From Pempheris klunzingeri (Eukaryota > Chordata > Actinopteri > Acropomatiformes > Pempheridae): 64,000 nt of DNA. Where the stretch lies: assembly GCF_042242105.1 (NCBI RefSeq), contig NC_092019.1:18335328-18399327 (forward strand), given 5' to 3'. Below, piece by piece: positions 34,171 through 56,199 of the stretch (its first letter is position 1; each line of letters opens with the position of its first letter). Under the pieces are notes generated by a model. It did no database searches and was not told the DNA's origin. It saw only the letters and a program-made list of their open reading frames with translations. The position numbers were made by a program, and so were the translations under genes.

Positions 34171-34533
34171 GAAAACAACGTCACGAAGGTAAACAAGAGC
34201 ATGTCGCACAGACAGAGTCAGACAAGAGGTATCAGCGGGCTTCGACGATAAAAACAGACTCGAAATACATCGAAATCATGCGTGAACATTTTGAATAAAT
34301 CTTGGTATATGTTTCCAGAGGGCTGTGAGACCAGCAGCTCTGTATCTTTAGCGAGCTAGCTGTTTAAGCTAACGTTTCCAAGTAGCCTAGCTTAGCAAAC
34401 AGTAATTTATTCAGTTTTATCAGACCCCGCAGTAGCGCTGTGTGGCTTCAGAGACAGCCTGAGTCACTAACATGACCTTCAGTAGATAACTACTTAGGTT
34501 TCGGTGATACATCTTCTGCGTGCTGTATTTCAG
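34150..34533 (+). promoter_or_regulatory. ino80e: ino80e promoter and 5' untranslated region
   Basis: A GC-containing stretch with CCCCGCCC (GC box, about 34152) and AACGTCACG (CRE-like) precedes a probable noncoding first exon; a possible donor lies near 34229. The coding exon starts at 34534 after a TTTCAG acceptor, three bases from the start codon. No TATA box is evident. Confidence 0.45.
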
Positions 34534-34535
34534 AA

Positions 34536-37207
34536 ATGAACGGCCAAGCCGACGTCGAAGTCGACTACAAGCGGAAATACAAAAATCTCAAACGAAAATT
34601 AAAATTTCTGGTTTACGTGAGTACAGACATGTTGTGTTTGAACGAGCGATCTTAAGTAATAATAGTCTGGGTATTTTACTCACGCATGTGTGTCTCCTTT
34701 AACAGGAACAGGAGTGTTTTCAGGAGGAGCTGAGGAGAGCACAGAGAAAACTTCTCAAAGTTTCCAGGGACAAAAGGTGAGTTAACATTGTGTGCACATT
34801 AAATTGTGTGGATGTGAAACAGTACTGTGTGGATGCAGTTACCAACCTAATGTCAACTCACCTGTTTTCTAGCTTCCTTCTGGACAGGCTGCTCCAGTAT
34901 GAGAGGGTAGATGAAGACTCCTCAGGTAGTTATTACATGTACATGTGTTTGTTATGGATGAAGTGTTAGTTATCTTCTGTACTGTTGGTTCACTTTCTCT
35001 TGCCTTCTGTCGCAGACTCCGATGCAACAGTTTCCTCAGAAAATAGCGAAGGAGAAGGTCCCAGGGAGAGGGAAAGAGAGCGAGATGGAGCAAAGAAGTA
35101 AGTTGGACATTTTAACATAAAATTAAGAAGTTAGATCCTCTGGCTGACGGTAACTCTTCAGCAATTACATCAGTTAAAGGTCCCATATTATGAAAAATGC
35201 CATTTTAATGTCTTTTCAACATAAATCCGTGTCCCCAGTCTGCCCAGAGACCGCAAAACTCTCAAAAAAGACCCTCCACTCATTTTGTCTCCTGCTCCAT
35301 CTTTCGTTAGAGCACCAATGCCAGCTCTTGCTAACACAAAGATGTTGAAGGTGAGATCAAAGTTTGCAGGTTGTTCTGCTCCTCTAAAACAGAGCAGGCA
35401 GAACGAGGCTGAAAAAAGCTGTAGCAGCCATGTCTGGTTATGAGAAAAAAATTATTTTTAATGAAAATTTATTTTTTGAACATTAAACCATGTGAACCTA
35501 TTCAAACAATCTTTATTTATATAGCACCAATTCATAACAAATGTTACCATAAGACGCTTTCCATAAAGAGCAAGTCTAGACCAAACTCTTTAATGTTGTC
35601 ATAGGACCCCCACATGCAAGTATGAGCATTATGGGACCTTTAATACACAGAGTAGGTCAGCACTTTGTCTTTCACCCCTGACTTCTCCCCCTTTTGGATG
35701 CTAGAATCGTGTGCTATTCTTTTGTCCTCTTTCCTCACTAACCATGACTGACCTGTCATCGTCGTTTTCCAAAAGCTCTCCAAAGATTTTCCCCGACCAA
35801 TAATGCTGGATTAGTGAGGACTGAAGGCCAAAACAAATGGTCCAATGTGGACAAAACATTTTCCGCTCTGAACGCTCTTGACGTCATAACCCACACAATG
35901 AGTTTTTCCTAACTTCTCATGTATTCTTTTCAGGCGAAGAAGTAGCCCTGGGGCATGTCTTCCTTCATCATCCTCCCCTCATCTCTCCCTGCTGTCCCGT
36001 CCTGGTGTAAACCCCCTGCAGTCATCAGGCTCTGGACCCTACCTCAACACTGTAAGTTTCCATCGCCCTTTCTTATATCGTAGTGCGGCCAATAACAGTA
36101 ACATTGCTGCCACAGTCATCTCATCAGCAAGCATAATCCCTGTTTCGACTTTGCATTATTTATTTTTTTTATTTAATTGGATTGTTTTGTCATTTTATTC
36201 ATAAGTCTGTTTTATCTCTTCCTTTTGTTTTTTTGCTTGATTCTTATAATGGCCTCACTTGTCCTTGCATTGTTCATTCTTCTGTGTATGTTTTTGTTTT
36301 TTGTGTGTGTGCCTGTCTTGTAAATTGCCTGTGCCTGTGTGCATGTGTGTTTGTGTGGTCATTTGGCAATTTGGGGCCTGCGTGTGTGTCGGGCAGATGC
36401 CCTTCCCACCAGAGTATTTGGCTCCCCCAGCTGAGCGAATGAAGAAAGAGAGAAAAACAAAGATGCCTAAAAACAAGAAAGAGACTACGGGGAAGGTGAG
36501 AGAGGAAAAAGGAAAATTAAGATGAATGCACAGAGATAATAATAAGAATGATGATATTGCATATATATTGCTTACCTCTCACATCCTGCACAGTATATGA
36601 ATGTACCTTTTATATTCAGTGTCCCAGTGGGATATATGCAGATGGTTATATTTTTGTCACGCTATAAATGCATCAGTACAAAGAAGTAATATGTGTCTAC
36701 TGTTATGTTCTCCTTAGAGAATTCAAAAACTCTGTATTGGCTAACTGTACTTTGTTGCTGTTTCCCATGAGAGTTTTTAAAAATTTTTTACTCAGAATAG
36801 TTTGTAATAATGACATTTCATGACACTGATGTTGTAAAATATTCAGTCCCCTACACCATTTTAAATTTGGCTGAAATGACCCTCAGTGTGTCTGTAAGTT
36901 CATGTATATGCTGCACGCTCTGTGCATCTTAGATGCATCCATCCATCCATCCATCTCATTTCTTTATCATATCTCCACATCTCCCTTTGTCATTCCCAAC
37001 ATTTTTATTCTGAATTCCTGTCAGGTTGTTGCCCCAATGGCAGCGCCTCCGGCAGCCAGTGGTCCCTTCAGCTGGGTTCCCCGACAGATGCTGAGTGGAG
37101 ATGCAGCTGAGGAGGAGGGGGAGAGTGATGGAGACAGCGACAGAGGAGATGAAGACAGAGGGGAAGGAGACGAGGCTGAACTAGTCATTGACATCCCTAA
37201 TGAGTAA
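34536..37207 (+). CDS. ino80e: INO80 chromatin-remodelling complex subunit E
   Basis: Accessory subunit of the nuclear INO80 nucleosome remodeller. Seven coding exons in phase: 34536-34616, 34706-34776, 34873-34925, 35016-35097, 35934-36051, 36397-36495, 37025-37207, giving 228 residues (human 244). The N-terminus is nearly identical to human INO80[21 protein letters not shown], then a helical segment with [20 protein letters not shown], then [20 protein letters not shown]. The middle is S/P-rich with basic patches. The C-terminus has [12 protein letters not shown] and an acidic end with ELVIDIPNE, matching the human DLVIDIPE end. The start is the one in the human-like position. A TTAA-bounded element occupies intron 4 of the coding part. 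It is divergent from the TRIM-like gene, 2.6 kb between start codons. Confidence 0.96.
35174..35643. mobile_element. TTAA-bounded nonautonomous DNA element (MITE-like), 470 bp
   Basis: The left end reads TTAAAGGTCCCATATTATGA; the right end reads ATTATGGGACCTTTAA. These are inverted copies with TTAA at both borders (35174-35177 and 35640-35643), the target site used by piggyBac-type transposases. No transposase is encoded. It lies in an ino80e intron. Confidence 0.72.
36935..36955. repeat. (ATCC)n microsatellite
   Basis: Short tetranucleotide run upstream of the last ino80e exon. Confidence 0.8.
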
Positions 37208-39253
37208 GCCTTAGTGTGTGTTTAGATGTATTTAGAAGCAAAGGATGGAAGGGTTCTACATCTGTATGTGCGACAGTGAAAGACTTTGACTGCATGTCAT
37301 TTGTGTATTCAGTCGCCCACTCCATGTTTTCAAAAGGAGAACCAAGCTCCCCCAGGTGGACTTTTTCTTAATTGCAGTGTGACTGTAAAAAAGATCTCCC
37401 AGATAAATGTGTTTTTTCAATATATAAATATATGACAAAACTACAGTTTGCAAAGCTTTTCAGAAGAATCCACAGCCACAGGGATCTTTAAATACTTTAA
37501 ATGTCTTTTATGCCGTTTCAAGCTGCCTGCTGATTATTTTGGTCTGAACAGTCTAGTAATCTACAAACTGTGAATACAACTAGGTGTGTCCACACAGAGA
37601 GAGTTTGTTCATTTGGTTTGCATTGTTTAACCATGTTGGAATTTGTATTTTATAAAAACTGTAGTCCATTAAAGCTGTTTTAGTACAACATAGACGTTTC
37701 AAACGTTACATCTTCTTTGCTTGTTACAGGCAAATTTGACATCTGTCAGTATTTGTTTTTTAAGAACTTGTCAAAAATCAGAGACAGTTTATGTTACAGG
37801 CGATATATATGTTTTTGCACCTATCAAACTGTTTTATTAACTGTTTGTTTGTCATATATCATACAGAATCTGCAGCCAACATACTACAGAGTCTAACTTA
37901 CCTAAAACTATTGGTTAATGCTGTTGTGTGTTAGTCTAGAAATATCAAACACATCTTATAGTATGATTTGATGCCCCACCCAAAACATCACACCCTTAAA
38001 CTGTCATTCCAGAGCTACAGTCAGTCACTGAGGTATGCTATAGTCTGTGTCTGCACTGATTGTATAGGGGCGGGTGCACTGACAAAATTCCCTATACTAA
38101 AGCTATGAACAAGGGAAGCTTGTGTAAACTCAGTTCATGTTGGTCATTGCACATGTTTTTCCTTGCTTGCTTGACCTCTGTGCAAAGAAATCCTGATACC
38201 ACTCTTGACAGAAGCCCAGGGGTACATTTGGCTCATGTTGGCCATAACTTAAGCAATGTGAAGGCAGCCTGGCTGGATTCCACATCTTCTAGATGTCAAA
38301 AGGAGTGCTAGATATTTTTCCTCTTCAGTCTTGCACATGCACAGAGCTGGGTTATGACATTAAGTACCAATTGCTGTTAATGCTACATAATGATTTTGTA
38401 AAGAACAGTTGATGCCAGCATCATGTCTCAGCAGGCGCGTTTCTCATATTAAGGAAAGCAAGCTGCAGTCTGAAAGCCATGAGAGGGAGTGTGTTGTGTA
38501 TGGGAAGTTAGATTTCAATAATTGCTGCACTCTGGATGAGACAGTGATCCGTGACTTTGACACTGTCAGGATTAAGCTTTAATGAGGATTTCATGAAGAG
38601 ACATAGTTAAATTTAGAGCTCAGTTGCTCACATTTTACCTGCTCACAGTTCCAAGTGAGATGTCCTGCTTGATATGGAAGCAATTCAAAGAAACAGTTTG
38701 TTTAGATGTAGCACTATCAAGAATGTGCTTTGCCAAGAATAATGGGCAAGGAGTGTGTGTCAGTGAAAGGACTAGCCTTGTACGACGACCATGGTTTGGG
38801 AATGCAGCCTTACAGGTAATTGACAGCATTTAATGGGTGTGGGCTTGGCTTGTGTACCTAACAGCAATGGGAGTTAAAGGTGTAACCATAGAGAGTGTAA
38901 GAGGGAGGGGTGAAGTGGAGGTACAGCCAGAGGGAGAGTCAGAGGGTGGAACTGACAGAGGGGGGGGGCGAGGCTGTCAGGGAAAGGGAAATGAAGGAGT
39001 AAGCAAGATTGTGTCTGCAACACAGATTCCTACTCTCAGCTGACATTAAAAGAAGACAGACATGGTTGGAGACAAACAGGAGGAGAGAACAAGGAGCGAG
39101 CGAGAGTAACAACAAGCCATCAGCGGCCAACCCTGGCCACCTTATCTTTTCCATCTATATACGGAAAACACTGGATAATTTATAAGCCTCTCCCTCTCGC
39201 TCTGTGTGAGTGTGTGTGAGAGAGAGGGGGGATTTGCTGAGCTCACCACCATC
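37208..39253. other. ino80e 3' UTR and intergenic DNA up to the ENDOD1-like gene
   Basis: ATTAAA at 37668-37673 is a plausible ino80e polyadenylation signal. From about 38900 the strand becomes purine-rich, and a TATA-like ATCTATATAC lies near 39153, about 100 bases before the next start codon. No additional exon is supported. Confidence 0.5.
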
Positions 39254-42200
39254 ATGCTGTCTCCTGCTGCTGTCAGAGCAGCTGCTGCGGCTGTCTGGCT
39301 GCTGGCAGTGCTGGGCCCAGGCCCGTCTCTTCCAGCTGAGGACAACTCGGAGCCAGGCTTCAGCCTCTGCAGCCACTGCTTCTACAGACAGACGCCTCCT
39401 CAGGGACCCTCTGCAGGGCCGCTGCTGCGCCCTCTCTGCCACAGACTGCCCGGGGGAGAGGCGTTTGCCACTCTGTCCAAACCGACCTGTGACACAGCTG
39501 TCTACTCTGCCTTCCGTCTCAGCCATGGATGGAAGGAGAGAGAGGGAGAGGAGGGGGAAGGGCTTGTGGTAAGGATGCAGCTATGCACTATGTTTTTGAA
39601 TCATGTAATTTGGAAAATCAAGTATACTAAAAAAAAAATCACAGATTGGTGATTAAACATGCAAGCAAATCATCAAGTAATTCGTTGACAGGAAAGTATC
39701 AATATATGATAGATTTTTTCAAGTTCTGCATTCAAGGACAGCTCTGACGGTACTTGCTTTTGTACATTTCCATTCTGTTTTTACTTCTACCCCACTACAT
39801 TTTACATGAAAACATTGCACTTATTACTCCACTATGTTTATCTGACACATACAGTTACTAGTTACTTTTCAGATTGAGATGTTACATAAAAAATATGATA
39901 AACTAGTGAAATAAAATGCAGAATTAAAACATTTTTTGGATTGGGAAATTGGTTCCCATGATGTTTCACAAGCTGTTCGCAGCTCCACCAAAATGACATA
40001 TCTTCTCTAAACAGGAAGACCATCCAATGTTACACAAAAGGCAAAAATAAATACAAAATTGTATGACAATCGTTTTTTTAATAATCTAACGACACCTCAG
40101 ATTTATCATGTCTCTAATGCAATGGTGCTGGACTAAACTAACAACTAAAGTGTTAAAATCAGTACCACCGTGACCTGCTTCAACTGTTAAAGGCAATGTT
40201 TGAGAAACTAGCAGGACTAGCTAGATTTTGAAAGTATGCAAGTGAAATTATCCCACCCCTCCCCTCAGGTTTCTAAAGACACTCGCCCACAACACATGAA
40301 CGCGGAGCAGTAACAAGCCACCTCCAGGTCCCTCATTCATTCCATACAGAACTGCTGACTGACAGCCTCTCTTCATTTTTCAGTCTGACAAATACATAAT
40401 TATTTTTGCAATGTGTGCTTTGTGCTGTTAGCTCACTAATGGACAGGCACTTTCTTGTGCGAATAGTCATGCACGATGGGTGCACTTGCAACGTGCGCAA
40501 GTAGGCCTACCTATGTAGACAGCCAGGTTTATTACAGGCCTGTGACTATAGATATAGAAACATAGATACTTCATCGGCTGCTGCTGTGGCTATTCAGAGG
40601 GTCAATGTTTTTGCATAGGGCTTATGAGATATGCCCTGAATGACTGAATTTAATTTCATCATATAACCATTATCACTTCAGATTTCTCACATTTATAACA
40701 AACCAGTCAATTTTGTAGTGAAGCTTGCATCTCTCAAAACAGTTAACTAGCGGACCCTTACCCACCCAATATGGCGGCCGCGCAAACACATGTAACATGA
40801 ATGTACGCAAATCTGTTTTTCTATATCTATGCGTGTGGCAGCCACAGACATCAGGTTTCTTTCTTTTTCTTTTTCTGTCGAGCTATTTCATTTATTGATC
40901 GCTGTCTGGCTGTAATGAGAATTTCAACCAATATAACAAAAAGTGCTTCTAAAATAAATTGCAGACCCTGCCTTTAACTGCATCTAATGCACTTTTGTAT
41001 ATAATAAAACATCAGTCACAGGGGTGCAGAACGAGAACTTTTGATACTTGAGTACATTTTGTGGAATGTTTGGCTGTTGCATTGGTACTTTTACTTGAAT
41101 AACAGATCTGAATACCTTTTCGGCCATCGTGCTAAATATTGTAAACAGTCAGTTCTGGAAATGTACTCCAAGTCCCTGAATTTGAAAATGGATTAGACAG
41201 CTAGTGAAAACAGATAAGAACATTTTATAAGTGGCCAACAACCACCCATAAAGCTGGGTTTTTGTTTGAGAAATGATATTTGTCAATCTTAAAATTAAAC
41301 ATGTTTCAAATGTTATAGAGGCTAATTTCATATGACAAAAGAAGGTGTAAATGTAGGTTATAACTAGTGTAACTGCATAGATTCTAATGTACTTATATAA
41401 CACTTGGTTTTGATTATTTTCCTGCCAGACAGAGAAAGAAGAGGACAGCATTAAAGTAGCAGTGCCAGCCCTTCTCAGAGGAGGTGGGGATCCATCTCAT
41501 CCCATCTCGCCCACAGACTCCCTGCTTCAAAACTGGGACTCAACAGTCACAACAATGGTTCAGTCAAGCATCTTTCCCCAGTGCAGCACCTTAGGGGGTG
41601 ATCTCTACATCCTGACTGGAGTGGGAGGTCTCGGGGCTGCTGAGGATGGAGACGAGGAGTGTCAGATGAAACCGCTGTGGTCTGCATTTTGCTGCGCTGT
41701 CCCAGAGGGGAAAAGTGGCTTCAGTGTGGGGTTAATCGGAGAGACAGGGGAAGGGGAGAAGCAAGTAAGTGTAGAGGAGCTGGAGGAGATGCTTGGAGTT
41801 GAAGAGCTGTTCTCAGAGGGCTGTGGAGGAGCAGATGAAGGGACTGTTGGAATCAGTCTGGGTCTTCACAGTGAGGGGCTCCCTGGAAATATAGAAAAGC
41901 TGCATGCTGATCTAACTGGTGAAAACACAGGAGCTCAAGATGTGAATTCAAATATCGCTGGTCGAGTCACTGAAGGAGAGGAGGTTGGTTCAGACACCAC
42001 CAGCCAAGATTCAAATGAGGAAATTAAGGAAAGCAGAGAGGCTCCAATAGCTGCTCAGGTACAGGAGGCTGATGTTGCCGACGTCACACAGGAAACTTCA
42101 GCAGATGCAGCGACATCAGAGGATGGCAGTGAAGAGCAGCACGGTGTGACGCATTCAGGGGCTGACAGATCAGAGTCTCCTGAGTCCTCAGCTGACTATG

Positions 42201-43711
42201 AAACTGTGGATGAACAAGAGACAGACACAAATTCCAGCAGTACACTGGTCTACCTTCTTTCCACCACCATGTCCATCCTTAAAGCTCCACTGCGGCCTGT
42301 GTTTTCCACAATCACACAGTTACCTGGACAGGTGAGACAAGTCACTGAGCCTTCTTTTATACTTTTTTTTTTAATTTAAGCTTCAGGGGCTTCTCCAGCA
42401 ATTTAGTATCATCCTTAGTGTTATAATAAGGCTCATAGGGGACTCTTCTGTCTCTTGTGAGGGACTTTATTTAGGTCGAGCTCCAGAAATACTCAATCCT
42501 ACACACCCAAAATGCTAAAGCATAGAGCCTGCCACACCCGGCCAGTGTGTAACACAAGCTTCCTGTTAAAAATATGTAGATTGCAAGCTGATGTCGTTAT
42601 GATTGTCATTATTTTGCCAGACTTTCAGAGCAACAGAAGACGTGCAGAATATTTTCACAGGTTGAGTTGTACCCCTCATCACAGTTAACTTGATCATGTT
42701 TAAAATTGGCAGAGTTCCCCTTTAATTTGACTGGTTACAGGCAAAAAGTACTTAAGAAACTACAAAGTACTGGATAATTTGGATATTGATCTTTATTTTT
42801 TTTTACAATATGAATGTTTAAAGAGGTTTAACAAGTTTGACAAAGGGAAAAAAACCAAAACACATGCAACAATACTAAGACAGCAGCAAAAATATCACTA
42901 ATCATCACTTGTTTGTTTTAGTCTCTTAAGATAACACCATATGAATTAAAACGTTGAAATACTAGTTAAGTGTTGTCAGTTTGACACAACTGCATTTTAA
43001 CATGTGCAGTTTGAGAGTCTTTTAATAAATCTTCAGTTTCCAATTTACTCCTCCCAGAGACTGGAATGAGGTGTGCCTATAGTAGGAGGTGTTAACTCCA
43101 TGCATCCATCCATACCTCGGGCCATTCTGTCATTCCATCATTCACACATTTTTATCTCACCTTAAAAGTGACATGTTTGTCTTATCTTGACTCAGGTGAC
43201 ATATGTTCTTCAGGAGGACATCGGAGTTCTGTCTGCCCTGCCAGGAGATACCTTCTCCCTGTTCCACCTCTTGATCTCTGACTTCTTCTCTGGGATGGGC
43301 TCAGCTGCAGAGATGCTGCTGGGGATCGGGGAAACCTGCCTCTTCAGCGTCCACTACTGCGCCTCCTCCATGCTGGGTGCCCTGCTGAGCAGCTGCCACA
43401 CTGGGGTCACGGGCATGGGGACCCTGGCAGGAGATACAGTGGGGATATTTGGTGATGCGTTTGATAATGGTTGGTGGGTGACCAAGTTCTTTGGAGGGCG
43501 GCTTTGGGAGCAGAGCGAGGGGTATGTGGGAACAGTAATTTCAGAGATGGGGGGTCAGGCGACAGCTGTGGGTGGAGGGTTGGGGAGGCTGGTGTGCAGA
43601 AGTGGAAATGGGGTGGGTAATGTGTTCAGGCTGGGAGGGGGTATAATAATGGGGTTGGTGGATATGGTTGTTGGTGCGGTGAGAGAGACTGTTGGCCAGG
43701 AGTCAGAGTGA
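39254..43711 (+). CDS. ENDOD1-like secretory or membrane protein, nuclease motif absent
   Basis: Three phase-0 exons, 39254-39568, 41429-42331 and 43196-43711, give about 577 residues. The start is the Met opening a clear signal peptide (MLSPAAVRAAAAAVWLLAVL); an upstream in-frame Met at 39206 would spoil it. Residues about 35-95 resemble the front of the DNA/RNA non-specific endonuclease domain of ENDOD1: CFYRQTPPQG, LCHRLPGG, FATL and AVYSAFRLSHGW. Exon 2 begins with NWDSTVTTMVQSSIFPQC and GGDLYILTG, again ENDOD1-like, with MKPLWSAFCCAV after it. The DRGH segment that carries the catalytic His in this family is not present between them, although the splice is in frame. The rest of exon 2 is acidic and low in complexity. 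Exon 3 is glycine-rich and hydrophobic (FSLFHLLISDFFSGMG; later VGGGLGRL, GGGIIMGLVDMVVG), probably membrane-associated. Confidence 0.75.
39740..39905. repeat. TACTTTTACTT-type dispersed repeat, copy 2
   Basis: Contains TTTTACTTCTACCCCACTAC and ACTAGTTACTTTTCAGATTG. Similar blocks recur at 44.35 kb. It lies in intron 1 of the ENDOD1-like gene. Confidence 0.55.
40187..40977. mobile_element. TTAA-bounded nonautonomous DNA element, 791 bp
   Basis: The left end reads TTAAAGGCAATGTTTGAGAA; the right end read on the minus strand is TTAAAGGCAGGGTCTGCAAT. These are imperfect inverted ends with TTAA at both borders (40187-40190 and 40974-40977). No open transposase is seen. It is a different family from the 35.2 kb element, although both open TTAAAGG. 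It lies within intron 1 of the ENDOD1-like gene. Confidence 0.62.
41030..41125. repeat. TACTTTTACTT-type dispersed repeat, copy 3
   Basis: Holds ACTTTTGATACTTGAGTACA and GGTACTTTTACTTGAATAAC then AGATCTGAATACC. It may be the far half of the copy at 39740, split by the TTAA element between them. Confidence 0.55.
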
Positions 43712-44097
43712 AAAATGGAGGAAAAGTTCAGACTCCACTTGATGCTGTTAATAAGAAACTTTACCAAATGTTTCTCCTGCTTTGGTTTGTAATTTTCTGT
43801 AGCACATAACAGTGTGAAAAAGGGGAATCTATTTGAACTTGATGTCATTTGACATGCCTTAGTTGTTAAAGGACTGTAATTCACTAAATATGATTTACTG
43901 AATTACACTGAATTTACATAATTTCACTCACACTTCACTGTGCCTGGCTGTCCGAATTATCTGTTGTATTTTAGAGCAGGGATAAGTGACTCAACTGTGA
44001 TATAAAAACACTGTGCACAAAGCTATGGGATGTAATTATTCAAAAATAATTCTTGTATGATAATTGTTATGATGAATGTTGCTTACATGTACATTTG

Positions 44098-44103
44098 AAT
44101 AAA
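44098..44103 (+). terminator. Polyadenylation signal of the ENDOD1-like gene
   Basis: AATAAA about 390 bases after the stop codon with no competing signal before it. Confidence 0.55.
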
Positions 44104-44339
44104 AGGAGAATGCTGGCTTATTGTACTTGTTTGTTCGATGTTTCCAACACCAAAACAGCACAGAACAACATTTATTCTTTCCTTTTCTTTCAGTGGTCAT
44201 CGTAACACAATAGTATAATAATAACAACAATATTTGCATACATAGATGTCTTTACATTTATGAAATCACAATCTTCCAAATATGTAACATGAATACATAG
44301 CACTACACTTCAGAACAATTTAGAATAACTTGTCCATTT

Positions 44340-44480
44340 TCTTTCATCTTCATCTCTACTACTTTTCATTGTGAAATATTGTCCTTCTTACTTCACTACA
44401 TTTATCAGCCAGCTGTAGTTTCTAGTTACTTTACAGATTAAGATTTTACATGCAAAACACAATCAGTTTATGATACAGGA
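44340..44480. repeat. TACTTTTACTT-type dispersed repeat, copy 4
   Basis: Contains CTTACTTCACTACATTTATC and TAGTTTCTAGTTACTTTACA, the same block order as the copy at 39740. A possible further part lies near 44680-44760. Confidence 0.55.
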
Positions 44481-44829
44481 CATATTGTCATTGATAGGAC
44501 TACCTGACACTGTATGAGGTAGTTAAAGGTGGCACCATGTCAACAAGCCACAATACTAAAATTATGGTTTTATGTTAATGCAATAATGGTTAATAATAAT
44601 CCAACAATAGTGTTTACATTATTGCATGATATACATAATGGGTTATTGTACTTTGAACACGTTTTTATGAGTATACTTCAGTACTTGAACTGTGATATTT
44701 GATTATTTAAGTTTTGTTAATTATGCATTGCTTTCTTTTACTGTTTTAGTGACCTGTATACTTTCTCTACCACAGTTTTTTTTCTTACTGCTGTTTATTT
44801 TTTAGCATTGTTAAGAAATAAGGCATCTC

Positions 44830-45507
44830 ACTGACTTCCGTTTTGTGCCGGAAGCGGCGAATTAAACCCGGAACTCGTTGCATCAGACGGCAGAGAGGCG
44901 GAGAGGGCTCATGTGGCTGAACGGTGTGTGCTAACTTAAGCTGACGTCTCTTTCTGTTTCATTCAAAGGTATGGCTGACTTCTTACATACATTTTCAATA
45001 ACAAGCCACAGGTTTTTTAAAGGCTGACTTTGAAACGAGTTTAAAACAATGGCTTCGCACGAAAACGCGCGTCAGGCTCAGCGGGTATTTATATAAACTG
45101 CTGTTGTAGTTTGATTTGCTAACGCTAACGAGCTCGTTTCACGACTTTTTGTCAGCCTTTGACAGGTGGCGCATATCAGCCTTGCAGAACGTGGAACAGA
45201 TAAACAGACAACAGCACAACAGGTCTGACACTTTGAAACGACAATATAACGTTAGGCCAGTATACATCTATAAACGTGTATATACTAAAATTGTTTTCTT
45301 AAATGCGTTTAAACCAGTTGTTTACAAAGCTGGCACTCCACAGTACCATAGATGTCAGTTTGGAGTGACACTGTTCACCTGGCATGACCTGAAACACACC
45401 CAGTGCACCATTGTTCGGCAGGCACAGGCTGTTTTTATTAGCACACTTGTTTACCAAGCAGTTCAATCCCAAACCAGTTTGTAATGTATTTTGTGTCTCT
45501 GCTAGGG
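44830..45507 (+). promoter_or_regulatory. vars1: vars1 promoter and 5' untranslated region
   Basis: A short GC-rich patch at 44838-44915 contains GTGCCGGAAGCGG and CCCGGAACTC (ETS-like, typical of housekeeping promoters without TATA). A noncoding first exon probably ends near 44969 (CAAAG then GTATGG). The first coding exon begins at 45506 after a TCTGCTAG acceptor, two bases before the start codon. Confidence 0.5.
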
Positions 45508-55431
<9,924 letters not shown>

Positions 55432-55522
55432 CTTTCCCATTGGCAATATGTAAATCAGGATTTATTTCCAGTTTTTTTCATGTCAGTGTATTTCCAAGTT
55501 GATTGTAATATGGAGGGAATTC

Positions 55523-55528
55523 AATAAA
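55523..55528 (+). terminator. vars1: vars1 polyadenylation signal
   Basis: AATAAA 92 bases after the vars1 stop, giving a short 3' UTR that would end near 55545. Confidence 0.75.
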
Positions 55529-55663
55529 GCTCTTATGAAAGATAATTGTCTTCAGTGCATTGTTCCGAGGTAATCTATTAATCCAATCTAAAATATCTTT
55601 GCAATTTGTTGAACACTTGTAATAAGTAATGAGCAACTGAGTTCAGTCCCTTATGTCAAACAT

Positions 55664-55669
55664 TTTATT
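55664..55669 (-). terminator. abhd16a: abhd16a polyadenylation signal
   Basis: TTTATT on the plus strand is AATAAA on the minus strand. It lies about 530 bases beyond the abhd16a stop. The 3' UTR includes a G-rich plus-strand run at 56027-56043. Confidence 0.6.
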
Positions 55670-56199
55670 TAGCATATGTAATAGGACATATAAGAGCCTC
55701 ATTGTAGGATACAGGTTTGTTCGTAAGGAGTCCAGAGAGGAGAAATAAACCTGAAAAGCTTAAACACTTTGGCTGCATTTTTAAAGACTAAAACTCCTCT
55801 CACCTGACACCATCAAGAATTTTATTCTTAAACTGGAGCAACATATTTCTTTTTATAATACTCAACAAGTACAGCCAGAAAGGAACAATGGAAGGAGTGA
55901 GAGATGGCTTGTGCATTCACACGGAATGCATCCTTTTTTCCTTTAATTCTTTTTTTTAAGAGATGAAAAATTTAAAAGTATGACTAAATGCTAACCCTTA
56001 AAAGAAAAGATGTACTACATTTTAAAGGGGGGGAGGGGGGGGGAGACATCATCCCGATGACATCAAATCTGTCTTGGAAAAAATCTAGAACAAAATCACA
56101 GTAATACATTCACACCATGCCAGGAGCACGCTCTGACCACAGGCCATCCAAACCCTCTGCTGCTCACTTCCCCTCATCCATCGTTTGTTCGTTCGTTTG

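Noticed and set aside
43555-43884. Minus-strand frame opposite the last ENDOD1-like exon
   Set aside because: Antisense of a glycine/valine-rich coding exon.
45116-45484. Open frame upstream of the vars1 start
   Set aside because: It lies in the inferred 5' intron, has no similarity, and the conserved MATLYVSPHPD start is downstream after a clear acceptor.
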